DNA of 64,000 bases, taken from assembly GCA_000711775.1 (NCBI GenBank), contig ARYC01017318.1, positions 51,375-115,374 on the forward strand, in the 5' to 3' direction. Source of the DNA: Oxytricha trifallax. Taxonomy: Eukaryota > Ciliophora > Spirotrichea > Sporadotrichida > Oxytrichidae. A model generated the notes under the pieces. It was not told the DNA's origin and ran no database searches. It worked only from the letters and a program-made list of their open reading frames with translations. Made by a program: the position numbers and the translations under genes. Below are positions 21,694-34,039 of this stretch, one piece after another (the first letter of the stretch is position 1; the number at the start of each line of letters is the position of its first letter).

Positions 21694-22972
21694 TTCTAAA
21701 TTGATTTTAAGTGTAACTTACTAGATTGAATGAAAATCTTTTACATTTTAAAATTCTTTGCATAAGAATAAAATAAAAATTCAGTATTGAAATCTTTTAT
21801 TTTCCCTCATTATTTTTATTATAAGCACCCAAATTATTTGACAAACATAAAATATTTCCGAATTTAAACTATTAACATTAAATTTACAAAACTCTTTATA
21901 TTTAATTATGTCTAAATCTCTATTCAATTGCATCAAAGATAAAATCTAAAAAAATTAACTTTCTGAATGGCCTAAGTTTTTAATTATCACTTTTATACAT
22001 TTATAAACGAATTACATAGTGCTAACTATATGCTTTATTTTTTTATTACCCATTTTGAAGGAAATTATTTCTAAATCTTAAAAGTTTCTTTTTAAATAGT
22101 ATAAATTAATTCTATTTCGTTTGCTTTGTTAAATTATATAAAAAATTGTAATATAAATTTGTTTTTAAATGGTGATATTTTTTATATAATTTAATTTATC
22201 TAATTTGGTTATCTGACAGGTCATAATAATTGTATAAATATATAATTTATCACTACAGAGATTAATAGATTAATTTGATATTATATTGAACGATGAAAAA
22301 AAAATTATAAAATAGGTAAACTTATCATATATAAATTTGTTAATAGCTAGATATATTTCTTCAAAATTACCTAAGATTATATTTTTACTTATTCAATATT
22401 TTTAATGATTAATAGATAGAATTTTTTCGGAAAATATGAAGAGACATTACTGAATCAAGTATTAATAAAGAAGTAAATGAGATAATATGAAATGGAAGTC
22501 ACATTTAAAGTTGGAAAAATCCTATTAACATAAATAAAACAATAAATCAATATGTAAAATTTTACTAAAATTTTTCCATCTATTTCTTAAATATCACACA
22601 AATAAGTTTTTCTTAAATTTGAATTTTAAATGAAAAATGTTAGAAAATTGATAATAATCATTGTTTATATACTTAAGGGTTTTAAATTGGTACTTAATTT
22701 AATATAGTATTTATTATTTTATATCTACATATAGTTTAAGTTATTTTAAAGTTATTCTTTAAATTAGTAATCAAATTAAAAATAATGTGAAATATAATAA
22801 ACTCATAATATATATTAATTATATGTTACTTTAATTTCATTTGTAATTAAAATAAATATTGCTTGATTATAGATAATTAATTACTTTTGAATTTATAGGC
22901 TTTGACTTTTTTATTTTTAGAAAATTTTAAGGAACATAATAAAATTATATTAAAATAAATAATCATTTAATT
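21694..22972. other. AT-rich spacer
   Basis: Only A/T-rich sequence with scattered short motifs. No coding segment or repeat that I can support. Confidence 0.5.
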
Positions 22973-23525
22973 GAGTAAAAATTGTATTATTTACCAAGAA
23001 TTAAAGAATAATCAATTTTTCTCTATGAGTATTTTTTAATATATTAGGAATTAAATAATTAAAATCGCACAACACCAAACAAACGATCATAAACTAGAGT
23101 TAGAGTGCGGAATAAATTAGAAAATAAATATAAATATATTATCGCTTTTAAATATGACATTTCGTTTATTGAAAACGACATTAGGTTTTAAATAAATGAA
23201 TATATTACATATTACAGTGATTGAATTATAATATATAGGTAAATTTCAAAACTAATCAATTGAAAAGTTAAATATATTATTTTTTTTTAATAAATTTAAA
23301 TTCATTAATTAAAACCTAATGTCGTTTTCAATAAACGAAATGTCATATTTAAAAGCGATAATATATTTATATTTATTTTCTAATTTATTCCGCACTCTAA
23401 CTCTAGTTTATGATCGTTTGGGTTGGAGTGCGATTTTAATTATTTAATTCCTAATATATTAAAAAATACTCATAGAGAAAAATTGATTATTCTTTAATTC
23501 TTGGTAAATAATACAATTTTTACTC
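22973..23525. repeat. Long inverted repeat (arms about 225 bp, loop about 100 bp)
   Basis: The left arm (22973-about 23198) and right arm (about 23300-23525) are nearly perfect reverse complements. Examples are GAGTTAGAGTGCGGAATAAA with its complement, and CGTTTATTGAAAACGACATT with its complement. The main differences are near 23070 (CACAACACCAAACAAACGAT against CACTCCAACCCAAACGAT). It shares no blocks with foldback family A. It ends 161 bp before the TBE at 23687. No target duplication is evident. Confidence 0.85.
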
Positions 23526-23822
23526 CATGTAACTTATTTCTTATTTATGATCTAAAATTATCTAAAACATGGTTATAATAAGAAAATATAAATTAAAAAA
23601 ATATTTTTCTTTCTAATAATGCAAATTATATTTTACTTGTTTTTCTATATTAGCTAAAATTGTAAATAATATTTATAATTGACAATCAAAACACATAACC
23701 TCTGAAGTTTTTTGATTGAGTGTTTGATTGATAAAAGTAGACTATTAACGCATACTTATAAGGGTTTTAATAGGGTTTATGTAGGGGTTTAAGGTTTAAA
23801 TATTAGTAATTTAAGTGAGAAT

Positions 23823-24868
23823 ATGCGAGGTTTTTGGTCAGTTTATGACAGTGAGTATATAGATTTACTATTTAAAATGCGAGATGGTTATAACGACTAT
23901 AATGATCAACTCAGACCTATTCTTAATTACACATCTATAGCAAGGCTACTCCATAAATCTCCAGCAACTGTGAGGTCTCACTGTCTATTAGCATTGAATT
24001 TAAAGAGATACAAACTTAATTATAAGCCTTAGAGACCCTTTAAATTTAGCAGCATCATATCGATTATCTTATTAATGATAAGACTCTTAAATACCGGCTC
24101 ACTTTTCTCTGGTCAAGAGAGCTGTGATGTTTCATCGCCATTTTCTGAGCTTAACATCTCTGCTTAATCTATAGATAACATATTAAAAAGAACGGAATAT
24201 CTTACTAGACAGTTAACCTCATTAAGAGAGTGATTGACTTTAATGTTCAATTTTATAAGAATAATTTAAATTATATATTCGATTAAATGCAGAGGTCTTA
24301 AGAGCATAATATTAAGCTCATACACGCTGATGAAGCTGTATTTACATTCAACACCTTTATATCAAGGTCTTGGTACAAGAGGTATAATAATAAAGAAGAT
24401 TATGACTAAAAAGTTAAGGTTTAAACTCATGCTATTCTTGGTGGAATAAGTGAAGATAGTGGCTTCGAGACTTATGTTATTCACCCTCGTTCTATAAAGA
24501 CTGAATAATATTTTAAGTTCTTACAATAACTCAGAGATAAGTACACTGACTAAGAGATTATTCTATTAGTCGATAACTTGTCAGTTCATAAAACTAAAGA
24601 CTCAAGGAAGGAATATTAAAGATTTAACATAACACCTGTATTTAATGTTCCCTACAGTCCTCAGTTCAATGGAATTGAATTATATTTGGGGTTATTGAAA
24701 GGCCACTACAAGAAACTTATACTCTATCTCTTGATGCACGATTTGAAGATAGATACAGTTGATTTTATTAAAAGTGCTGTTGAAAGAGTCAGCGATGATT
24801 AAGCAAAAGTATGCGCAAGAGAAGGAAGATTTTGTGTATATAAATAAATTTTAGAGTTAAATGAATGA
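23823..24868 (+). pseudogene. TBE transposase (42-kDa type), frameshifted
   Basis: This is a DDE transposase that would cut and join the TBE ends; in Oxytricha, TBE transposases take part in genome rearrangement (established knowledge). The N-terminus (IARLLHKSPATVRSHC) is helix-turn-helix-like. Catalytic motifs are HADEAVFTFNTF (first Asp), EIILLVDNLSVHKTKD (second Asp) and SPQFNGIELY (Glu). The end is REGRFCVYKQILELNE, then TGA at 24866-24868. By comparison with the copy at 62796 there are at least three single-base deletions between about 24040 and 24160, so the copy cannot make full-length protein. Frames are read with TAA/TAG as Gln. The gene begins 136 bp inside the left end. Confidence 0.9.
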
Positions 24869-24885
24869 ATAAGTTCACATATTAA

Positions 24886-25690
24886 ATTTGCCCGTAAAGG
24901 GATTTGGCTTCTCTTTCTTTTATTCCTCTTAAGGCTTGCTTGGGTCTATGTTTATTCTCTTAGTGCCAGCTCCTGCATCTATGTTCTTCTCATCTGGCTT
25001 TAATAAATCTTTGAAGATTCTCTAACTCAATTCATGCTTTACTAGTGACTTTCTATCTCTCTATTTAATTTGCTGCGCTCTTTCATCAAGTATATAGCAA
25101 GGTAAGTTCTTAACTAAGATTAATATATTTAATATAGTTGGATTGATCTTGCCAATGCAGGAAAGAACTAAAATCTCGTTTTTAAAGCCTTGCAAAGTGA
25201 AGATAAAAAACATTTAAGACTAATAAAATTAGAAAGATCGAGATACCTAAGTACCCTTAAATATCAGTAAAAAATCTCTATGATGATACTAAAAGTGATC
25301 AAGATGCTACTCTCAACCTACCATTAAAGCTGCAACTTTATAATTAGCTGGCAGAAAGAAACTTTTTCTTTGGTGTTCTTGGAACTCTGAAACCAGAGTT
25401 CTTAAATGAAGTAATTTAAGAAGCTCACAAGAAACACAATAGCATCTCTCCTGAAGAAAAATAGAAGCAGGGAATTAAAATCAGTGACTTGGTTGTAGCA
25501 ACTGCAAAAGTATCCATTCATCTCAAATAAGCTTAGCCTTCTATCTTTATAGAAAAATCTGGAACTGCTATACCAAATATCTATAGAGGTCAATTTACTT
25601 CGAAATTCTTCTATTAAATCTTGAGGTTAAGTTCTCTTCATTGCATTATTTATAGACTCCATCTTGCTTCCTCTACCCAGAAATATTAAA
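24886..25690 (-). pseudogene. TBE 22-kDa-type protein, broken by an internal inversion
   Basis: The C-terminal part lies on the minus strand at about 24890-25083 (DAGAGTKR-like region, Lys/Glu-rich tail), as expected for a gene convergent with the transposase. The next block, about 25084-25615, is on the plus strand: it carries the intron (GTAAGTTCTT...TTTAATATAG, 25105-25140) and exon 2 (FFFGVLGTLKPEFLNEVIQE, EAHKKHNSISPEEKQKQG). The first exon is again on the minus strand (about 25615-25690). In the TBE at 43694 the whole gene is on one strand. A roughly 530-bp inversion therefore occurred inside this copy. The function of the family is not established. Confidence 0.75.
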
Positions 25691-26129
25691 GAAATTTAAA
25701 ATTATGGATATCCTTTCTAAGTTTATTGTAATCTTACTACTAAATAGGGAGGATCTACTGGAGGTCAACCTTGAAAAGATATGCGGAGAAGCATTGAAAA
25801 CTTGCTCCAAGTTTCACAGATTGATTTCTATTTTTATCAAACGTTCTCCATTAAATTGCTCCTAATCATGTTTAATTATTTTAGGAGATCCTGCAAATTA
25901 AGTTCAAAATTTATTTGGAAAACCTCCTAGAAAAACTAAACTTCAATAGGAGAATAATTATATGCTAAAATGTATTAAATTCTCTTAAATATGTCATTTA
26001 CAGCAGTTTATAATGATTCAATTTTCTTACCTCACAGCAAAGAATTTAAAGACTGTCTTATACACTGCTATAATAGTAAACGTAGATTAATTTTATCATT
26101 ATTATAATAAAATATATCAGCAAACTAAA

Positions 26130-27600
26130 ATGAGCGCTAACCTTCTGAGAAGAGCGGCATCACTTGGATCAAGCCAATAAAAATTACCATTCCACCAACC
26201 AAAATAGGTTGAGACCAGAGACGCTTGCGCTCATTGGGAGCCTACCAATGACACTTATGACGAGTCAACCTTTGAAATTGAAATCTAAGTTAAGAAGGAG
26301 GTTATTAATGAGACTGCAAAAATTTAGGAGGAGATTAAACAACTCGCCAATGAAAATAAAATTTTACCAATCAAGTTGACTATAAATGTAAAGAATGTAG
26401 TAAAGTTTTCCCTTACAAGTCAACTAATAAATGACATTTGAGAGACATTCACAACAAATACCTAGGTTACATCTTAGAAATTAAAAGAAAGATGGGAAGT
26501 ATGTCTGTGAGTTCTGTGAGAAGCCATAATCTCATACAAGAGACCTCAAAGTGCACTTAAAGAAAAAGCACAATCATAGTGTTGTCTTTATTCATGAACT
26601 TACAGGGAATAGATTCCTCTAAAAAAGAAGATCAAGAAATCCTGCCGAGTCTATTAGAGTTGAAGAGCAGAAGTAAGTTAAAATGAAGAAAGCAGTCAAG
26701 AATTTTCCAGTCTCGCATATAAATTGCATCATGGTAAATATAGAGGCAATTAAGATTCCCATATTAAAAATTATTGACATAGGTTCTTGCCTTGAAAGCT
26801 ATCCTCACTCAAGAGGGTAAAATAGAGAAGATATTCAATACTGCTGATTAATATGCTTTCAAGATATATCCTTTCAATTACTTCCTTGTAGATGACAAGT
26901 TCCAAAGGAAATTTGCTAATAATTTTTATGCTTTTTAAAAGGCAAAGCCCAATGATTTCAGGCATATTATCTAGCTTGATGCTTTTTTCTTGGTAAAAAT
27001 CATGTAGCCTTCAGGCTTCCTTAACTAGAAATAACTTATAGAGAATTCTTATCTGACATTAGAATTCACAGATAAATTAGCTAGATAATATAGCAGATAT
27101 TTGAGGAGATTGAAGAGCTTCGCAAGCTTGGTTATGTTCATAGACACTTAAATTCAGAGAACATCATGTTGACTTTCCGCCTATTAGTGTTTATATTATT
27201 GATTTCAATAGAGCTCAAAGAGTGCAAGCCTCTGTATTAGGATATTTAAACGGTACTCCTAGATATTTCCCAGAGAGAGAGGATTGGAGAGATGGAGACA
27301 CTTAATGGGATATCTGGGCTCTAGCAGTTATAATAATAGAGAGCTACATGCCAAGAAACGATTACTTTAGCTGCAGAGGTGAGAGAGATTCTAAGCAGAG
27401 AATCAAGCAATATCTAGATAAAAATAAAATAAATGGAGGTCTCAGAGAACTGCATTCTCTACAATAATCAAACCAAGCAAGGAAAACAATATCACTTTTG
27501 ATACAATTATACAGTAATTTAGAAAGATAAAACTCAGAAAACTGTCACATGACTCTAAGCTTATGTTTGCGTGAAATATATTAAAAACTATCTTGCTATA
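26130..27600 (+). pseudogene. TBE zinc-finger/kinase protein (57-kDa type), frameshifted
   Basis: It starts MSANLLRRAASLGS, matching the homologue at 45283. It contains C2H2 units (YKCKECSKVF..., KYVCEFCEKPQSHTRDLKVH). A protein-kinase-like domain follows: the catalytic loop reads GYVHRHLNSENIMLT, where the family has HRDLKPEN, so the catalytic Asp is replaced by His here. Next come IIDFNRAQ (DFN in place of DFG), GTPRYFPEREDW and WDIWALAVIIIESYMP. Frameshifts occur near 26390 and elsewhere. The right terminal repeat begins at about 27600. The copy is dead, and its kinase motif is damaged further than in the homologue at 43833. Confidence 0.85.
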
Positions 27601-27738
27601 CTCACTTAAATTACTAATATTTAAACATTAAACCCCTACATAAATCATATTAAAACCCTAATATAGTGTATATAATCTAATATTCTACTTTTATCAATCA
27701 AAACTCGATCGAACAATTTCACGGGTTTTGGGGTTTTG

Positions 27739-28984
27739 ATTATCAATTGTAATTAATTCGAATATAATTTTAATTAAAATAAAAGCGATTATAATTCTAA
27801 TAATACTTACTGAGTAAGAAAAATACTTCAAAGAATTGATTGATTTGAATGTCAAAAAAATAGGTTAAAATGATTTCAGATTGACTAAAAGGCAAGAGTT
27901 ATACAAAATTATTAAATATTATTTTGAATTAATCAACTTCACAGCTTTCGTTTATTTTTAAAAAAATTATATAGTATGCTCTAGAAAATGTTTAATTAGA
28001 AATTATTGAGTTTTATTTTATCAAAGTTAATTTCTAATATTTTCATGTTTTCTGATTATTTTATTAGAATTGTATTTATATTATTTTACAATTTTTACCT
28101 GTAATCTTATAATTAAAAGAGAACATCTTTGTCAAGAAAGTGATGACCAATCAATTAATTATAAATTTAGTCCTAATGTTTTAAATATAATATTTAGTGA
28201 TATAAAATTAAAATATATTATTATCATTTTAATCCGAGAAAATTCATCAATGAGCAAGACATGTTCACGTTTCTAGTCAACAAACTAAGAAAAAGTCCTT
28301 TGGAATCTTTAAATAGTGAAGAGAATTTCAAAAAAATAATAATAATTAAATAAATAACTCTTAGGAAATTTTGATTTATTATCAAAAATATTAAATGCAT
28401 AATAAATTATCTTTCATAGTTAATTTAACCCTTGTCAATTCTAGTAAAATTTAATTAAAATGCTTTGAATTAAACTTAAATTATTATGTTATTTGAAGTT
28501 TAAATTTAAAAAGAAGTTTATAATTTATTTAATCTTAACATTGATCACATCTCTAAAAATCGGCTTATTAATTATTATATTTTTTTGGAAATATTTATTG
28601 GATATTTTATATAAAAAATATTAAAGTAAGGTGCTGAATTTATTTTTAAATCAATAGAATTAATTTATACACAATCTATAACTATATATTTTTCTTAAAA
28701 TTATAATCAGCATTTTAGAATCAATACATTATTTTTATTTATAAATAAATGTAGTTATAAGATTCAGAGATCAACTTCAAATAAAAATAAATATTTTTTA
28801 GTAGAATAAATATTTTTTAGTTTAAACTATAAATTTTATATTTATTATAAACATGATTAATGCTTTAAATATATTCAAATATAGAAAAATTTTGCTCAAA
28901 ATAATAGTTGTAAAGAGAAAATAATTAAGTAAATTTTCAACAAATAAATGAAAAAAGTGAAATGAATGTAAATATAATAAATTT
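27739..28984. other. AT-rich spacer
   Basis: No supported feature. Short open frames (for example 28070-28276) have the composition of random A/T sequence. Confidence 0.45.
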
Positions 28985-31500
28985 TTGAAGAGATACAGGA
29001 AATAAGAGATGCTCTTATGAATTTCTTAGAGCCATTCATAGGCAGAAAATATGACCTAGAAAATTTGGACGAACTAGAAGAAATAAACACTTTCGTGAGA
29101 ACATATTTCCTCAAATTCATTGAGTTTACAGCCATAGATATAGATACAAAATGTGTTCAATTTAAAAATTATTTAAATATTTTTAAAAAATATTACAAGG
29201 TATTTTATATATAAATAAGTTATGATTGTAAGCTATGTGAATGATAAATATCACTATCTCCCATATGATATATCATATGATGAGTATTCAAAATTTAACC
29301 ACATTTTTATTAAAAAAATTATTATCTTAAAAATTGAATTATTCTCACGCCTTGTTCACTTCAATTTATTTTTAGCGAACAATAATATTAATTACTTATT
29401 CTTAATCTAGTGTTGATAACAATTTTTACAAAAATATGTCATCAATCTGAAATTCATAAAATCTCTTTTTATATAAAACTTTAAACTTTATTTCTTTTTC
29501 TTAAAATATTTTTCAAATAATATATATATATATATTCAATTCCTAGTAAATCACTGGGATTTTGTTAAGTTTGTGGACTATAATTATCATCTTGTCAGAT
29601 ACATGGTTGAGTACACTTATCTATTAGAATTTAATTATTAATAAAAGCAATAGAATTTTTTAATTATTAGATCCACCCGATAAAGAATTGGCATTATAGG
29701 ACAGGAATATAATAAATATTATAATTTTTTTATCATTTTTTAAATTCTAAAAATATTATTTCTATACCCCTTCTCTTGGTAAAACAATCATAAACCTAAT
29801 ATATAATTGTTTTAACATTAATATAGCTAAGTTATAAATTAAAATATATTTATTTATTTCAGTTAATAATGTAAGAAAAATTTTTAATTTTTATGTTTAA
29901 AATTAGATGACTTACTTCCTTAGATGCTAACTGATATTAAGAAAAACTTGAAATTAATTTGAAAATTTATAGATTATTATATATTAGAATAATTAGATTT
30001 CAAGATAATTTCATTTTTAGTTTCCTTAAAAAAGATTGGAAAAATATATATTTGGTTTTTAAATCGATTATATAATTCAATTAAAGATAAAAATTATGCC
30101 AATTGATAAACAACTAAAATATTTTATAAATCATTGTTGATAAATTGAAAAATTATAAAATTCTTATAATTCTGTTAAGGTAAATTATTCCTTGAAATAA
30201 AAACAGAAAAAAACGAATACGTCTATAAATTTAATTAATTTCTATATAAAATATATATATATTATAATCATTCATCTACCAAGCCTATAAACTTTAATGT
30301 TGTTCAAATTTATATTTTTTTAGTTAAATATATTCAATAATTTAGTTTATTTTTTAGTTAATCAATAACTATATATTTTTGAATGAATTAAGTATTATTT
30401 AAACTTAACATTACTTTTCTTAGAGTAAATTAATTTTGAAAAGCTCAGTTATAATCAATTATATTTGTTAATTAGAAACTTTAACTGATAATCAGATATA
30501 TAATAAAATCATTTTTATTTTACAATAAAGATAATTCTATATTTTATAGAACGAAACCCTAATTAAATTGCTATAAATTTAATATAATAGCAAGCAAATA
30601 AATTCACTATCAATTATTATATATCTAAAACACTCTGATATATTTAAAAATAAAAAATAATGAATAAATCTTAGACTATATTGATTACATTTTTTATGGG
30701 TTTTAATTACATTCATTTAAAAAAACTATAGACGTAATGATCTTCTAAGATTTATTCTTAGATAAGGTAAAACTTTTGAAAATAAGTTGACTTTTAATTA
30801 ATCTAGATTTGTAATGCATTGAATACGTTTTAGGTCTTATAGAAAAATACTTTAGAGCAATTAAGAAATTAATTGAGCAAATTAATGATAAAATATCTCA
30901 AGCTACATATAATGAATGTGACAAAATAATTTGGATGTTCGAATGTGACCCAAATTTGCACTACTTCAAAGCAATTCTGTATTTATTCGCTGTATTGTGA
31001 AGGAACCTAAGGAATTTAATAGGCCTCCTTTAAATCTATTTTTAAGTAGTTTTAATTTATAATAAAATAAAATTCTCTTAATTAAGAAATGATAAAATCA
31101 GGGTATTAAATGCCATGAAAGATTCCTTTACATTTACAGGAAATTAAGATGAAATTTAAATGAAATGGAGAAGATGTGGGTACCATAACGCACAGCTGTT
31201 CTTCTCCCAGAATACATGTCACATTCGTAATATGAAGCTTGAGATAATTAATAATTAATTTGCTCAATAGATTTCTTAATTGTTTTATAATTTTCTTTTA
31301 AGTCATGTAACATATTCAAACATTATCTATTAGATCATTTAAAAAATTCACTTATGCTTTTAATAATTTTACCTTATTAAATATCCCTTAAGATTGGCGA
31401 TCGTGCATAAGAGGAACACATCCCATCTCAAATCCTTCATTTTATAGACAGGCAATTTGAAATATATTATGATGCAGTAGAGAAAAGTTTTTGGAGCTGT
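28985..31500 (+). CDS. Unrecognised gene, about seven dispersed MDSs
   Basis: Coding-like segments, in order: 28985-29200 (EIRDALMNFLEPFIGRKYDL, EINTFVRTYFLKFIEFTAID); 29222-29310 (SYVNDKYHYLPYDISYDEYS); 29540-29670 (NHWDFVKFVDYNYHLVRYMV); 30728-30775 (RRNDLLRFILR); 30833-31000 (EKYFRAIKKLIEQINDKISQ, WMFECDPNLHYFKAILYLFA); 31100-31260 (RVLNAMKDSFTFTGNQDEIQ, NAQLFFSQNTCHIRNMKLEI); 31390-31495 (HIPSQILHFIDRQFEIYYDA). The IESs between them are 50-1000 bp of A/T. I did not resolve pointers. The product is largely helical and acidic-aromatic, with no recognised domain. It may continue in 34040-36117. Confidence 0.55.
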
Positions 31501-34039
31501 AATTATAATATAACTACAAAAATAAGAAAAAAAATAGAAATAACACAAATTAATTTGGTAGTTTCATGCCTCAAACATTCAAATTACATTAGTTAATTTT
31601 TGAAAAATTAAAAAAATATATTGATCAAACATTTCATTAAATATATATTCTTATTGAATCTGTAAATTTCTCTCAAAATTAACACTCTTTAATATGAAAT
31701 CGATATTTATAGGAAGAGTGCAATAGTTTGAATTTGCTTAGATCGTATAGTTTTTTCGTGCACTTTGATATTCTTTTTATTAAATATTTTCTTTTGAATG
31801 GTATACTATAATATCTTTTCTAATTATTTACTAAAAAGTATTGATGCTAAATTTTTTAATAAAAAACAATGCCAATTCCATAAAATTTACTATCAAATAG
31901 AATATTTTTTAGACGTTAAAATTTTACATTTTACTGCATACTGGAAACCCCTCTAATAAATTCTAGTTAATAATAATAATATCTTCAATAAAATTTATTT
32001 TAATACTTATAAGAAAATTAACAAATATTTTAAATTAATTCTATCGAAATTATATTCCTATGATATTTTAAAAAAATTATTTAATTTTGGAAATATATTT
32101 TCCAAATTATTTTACATAAATGATTATATAATATTTACATAATAACATATAATTACATATTTTTAAATTTCTTCATGAAAGATTAATTAATGAAATATGA
32201 AAATTGATTTATATCATAGTAAAATAATAAATTATCAACAAATAATTCAAGATATTTCCCATCATAGTTTTAAACCTGATGATTAAATGTACTTGGTTTG
32301 TAAGGAAAGACTTCTTAAAAATTAAACAATTAATAAAAATTATATGAATAAATGAAAAATCAACAAGAATAAATTAATTTCAGCATATATAAAACCTATA
32401 TTAAATTAAATTAAAAAATATTTTATCATCATTTTTATTTAATCAATTTATTAGTGTTTTTATTCGATTAATCTTTTGGAATAAGAAATTTATTTCTTTA
32501 AATATATTATTAAATTACCAACTAAATTTAGAGATAAAGTATATTTAAAATTAAATGTTCAATATACAATTTCTCTTTTTAATATTTGATGATTTGATAA
32601 CTTTTTTGTAACAATGGATAAAAAATATGATTATTTTTTCATTTTTCTTACAATATTTTATCCAAAAACTTTAAAATGTAAAATTCGTTGTGGCTGCATT
32701 TAATAATCCTTTTAGATAAATAAAGTCAGATATTTATTGATATATTTTCAACTATAGCTCTTTGATTTCCTATATAATTATTAACCAATCCTTTTATATT
32801 AAAATAATCACATTTTAATTAAAATTTAACTTATCTTTATAATTAGTTTTTCTAAAACTTAAATTTATGATATTATTTACAATTTAGATTAAAACCATTA
32901 TTGACATTTTCAATTTTTTATATTTTTATAGATTTCTAAATAACTTAGTATTAAATTTAATATAAATTTACTTATAAAAAATTAAATCTTAGTGAATTAA
33001 CTCTGTTGACTCATCTTCAAATGAATGTACCAGAAATATTTAATAATGTCTGAATATTTAATATATTCATTTATATAATTGAAAAATTACTTAATTGTCT
33101 GCAAACTTTTTGATCTGTTCAAAATTAAATTATTATAATTTCTAAATAAATAGCAATTTTCATCCTAATATCCATTTTTTAAAATTTTTATTTAGTTTGT
33201 AATTTAGAGCCAATGAATTGAAATGATATGAGTAAGTTTTATAAAAATTATTATTTAAAAAATATAGTCCTTATAAAGAAAATTAAAAAAATAAATTCAA
33301 ACCTTAAAATTGATTTATTCACTTACGTGAAGGAGTTAATTTTTTAATATAAATTTTACAGTAATAGTAAAATTTTATTTAGATTAGCCACTAATTTAAT
33401 TCAATTGAAGCTTGTCAATAAAATAAAAATATTTATCCATTTTGATTTTATCATTTAAAAATTTAAATAGAATACGAAAAAACTCATTAAATAATTGAGT
33501 TAATTATTTAAATGAAAATAGAGGTGTAATAAGGGGTAAAAACGTAATTTTATTAAATAATTTAAATAAAAGTTATGGAGCGGGAACATTCTTCCCATTT
33601 TTTATCATTTTTAAAGTTAATTTTATATATATTTAGTTGTTAGATATAAATTTTTTATGCATGTATAATTTAAGATATTTATCATGCTAAGTTATCCATC
33701 ACTTATTCAAAAAATTTTCAATTAAAATTACTAAGATAAAAATGTTTTTTTCCTATGTATTTTCCAATAAATTGTAATTTATATTTTGTTATAATAAATA
33801 ATTATAACAAAAATTATTCTCTTAAAAGAAGACTTACAATATAAATGAAATATTTATATATAGAAAATAAGGAAAAAAAATTAAATTATTTTTAATTATG
33901 GAAAATAGATTAATCAAATTCCTTATTGTATGATAAATATTTGATTATTTTATTTGAAAATTTTATAAACCATTTAATATTTATGAAAACTTTGTTAAAT
34001 TATATCACAAATACAAATGATACTACTATATAGATTAAA
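31501..34039. other. Long AT-rich region without a supported gene
   Basis: About 2.5 kb of nearly pure A/T, with no coding-like peptide, inverted repeat or RNA gene I can support. If the segments on both sides belong to one gene, this is a single very large IES. Confidence 0.45.

Larger units (their letters stand above)
23687..27738 (+). mobile_element. TBE transposon, full length (4052 bp), decayed
   Basis: The right end reads GGGTTTTGGGGTTTTG, the G4T4 telomere-like terminus of TBE elements. The left end is mutated (CAAAACACATAACC). Inside, both ends share TTGATTGATAAAAGTAGA and TTTATGTAGGGGTTTAA in inverted orientation (left 23687-23830, right 27600-27738). Flanks are AAT on the left and ATT on the right, both fitting the ANT target but no longer identical. 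Gene order is transposase (+), 22-kDa-type (-, with an inverted exon), zinc-finger/kinase (+). All genes carry frameshifts. Its terminal repeat matches the TBE at 62656, not the one at 43694. Confidence 0.93.
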
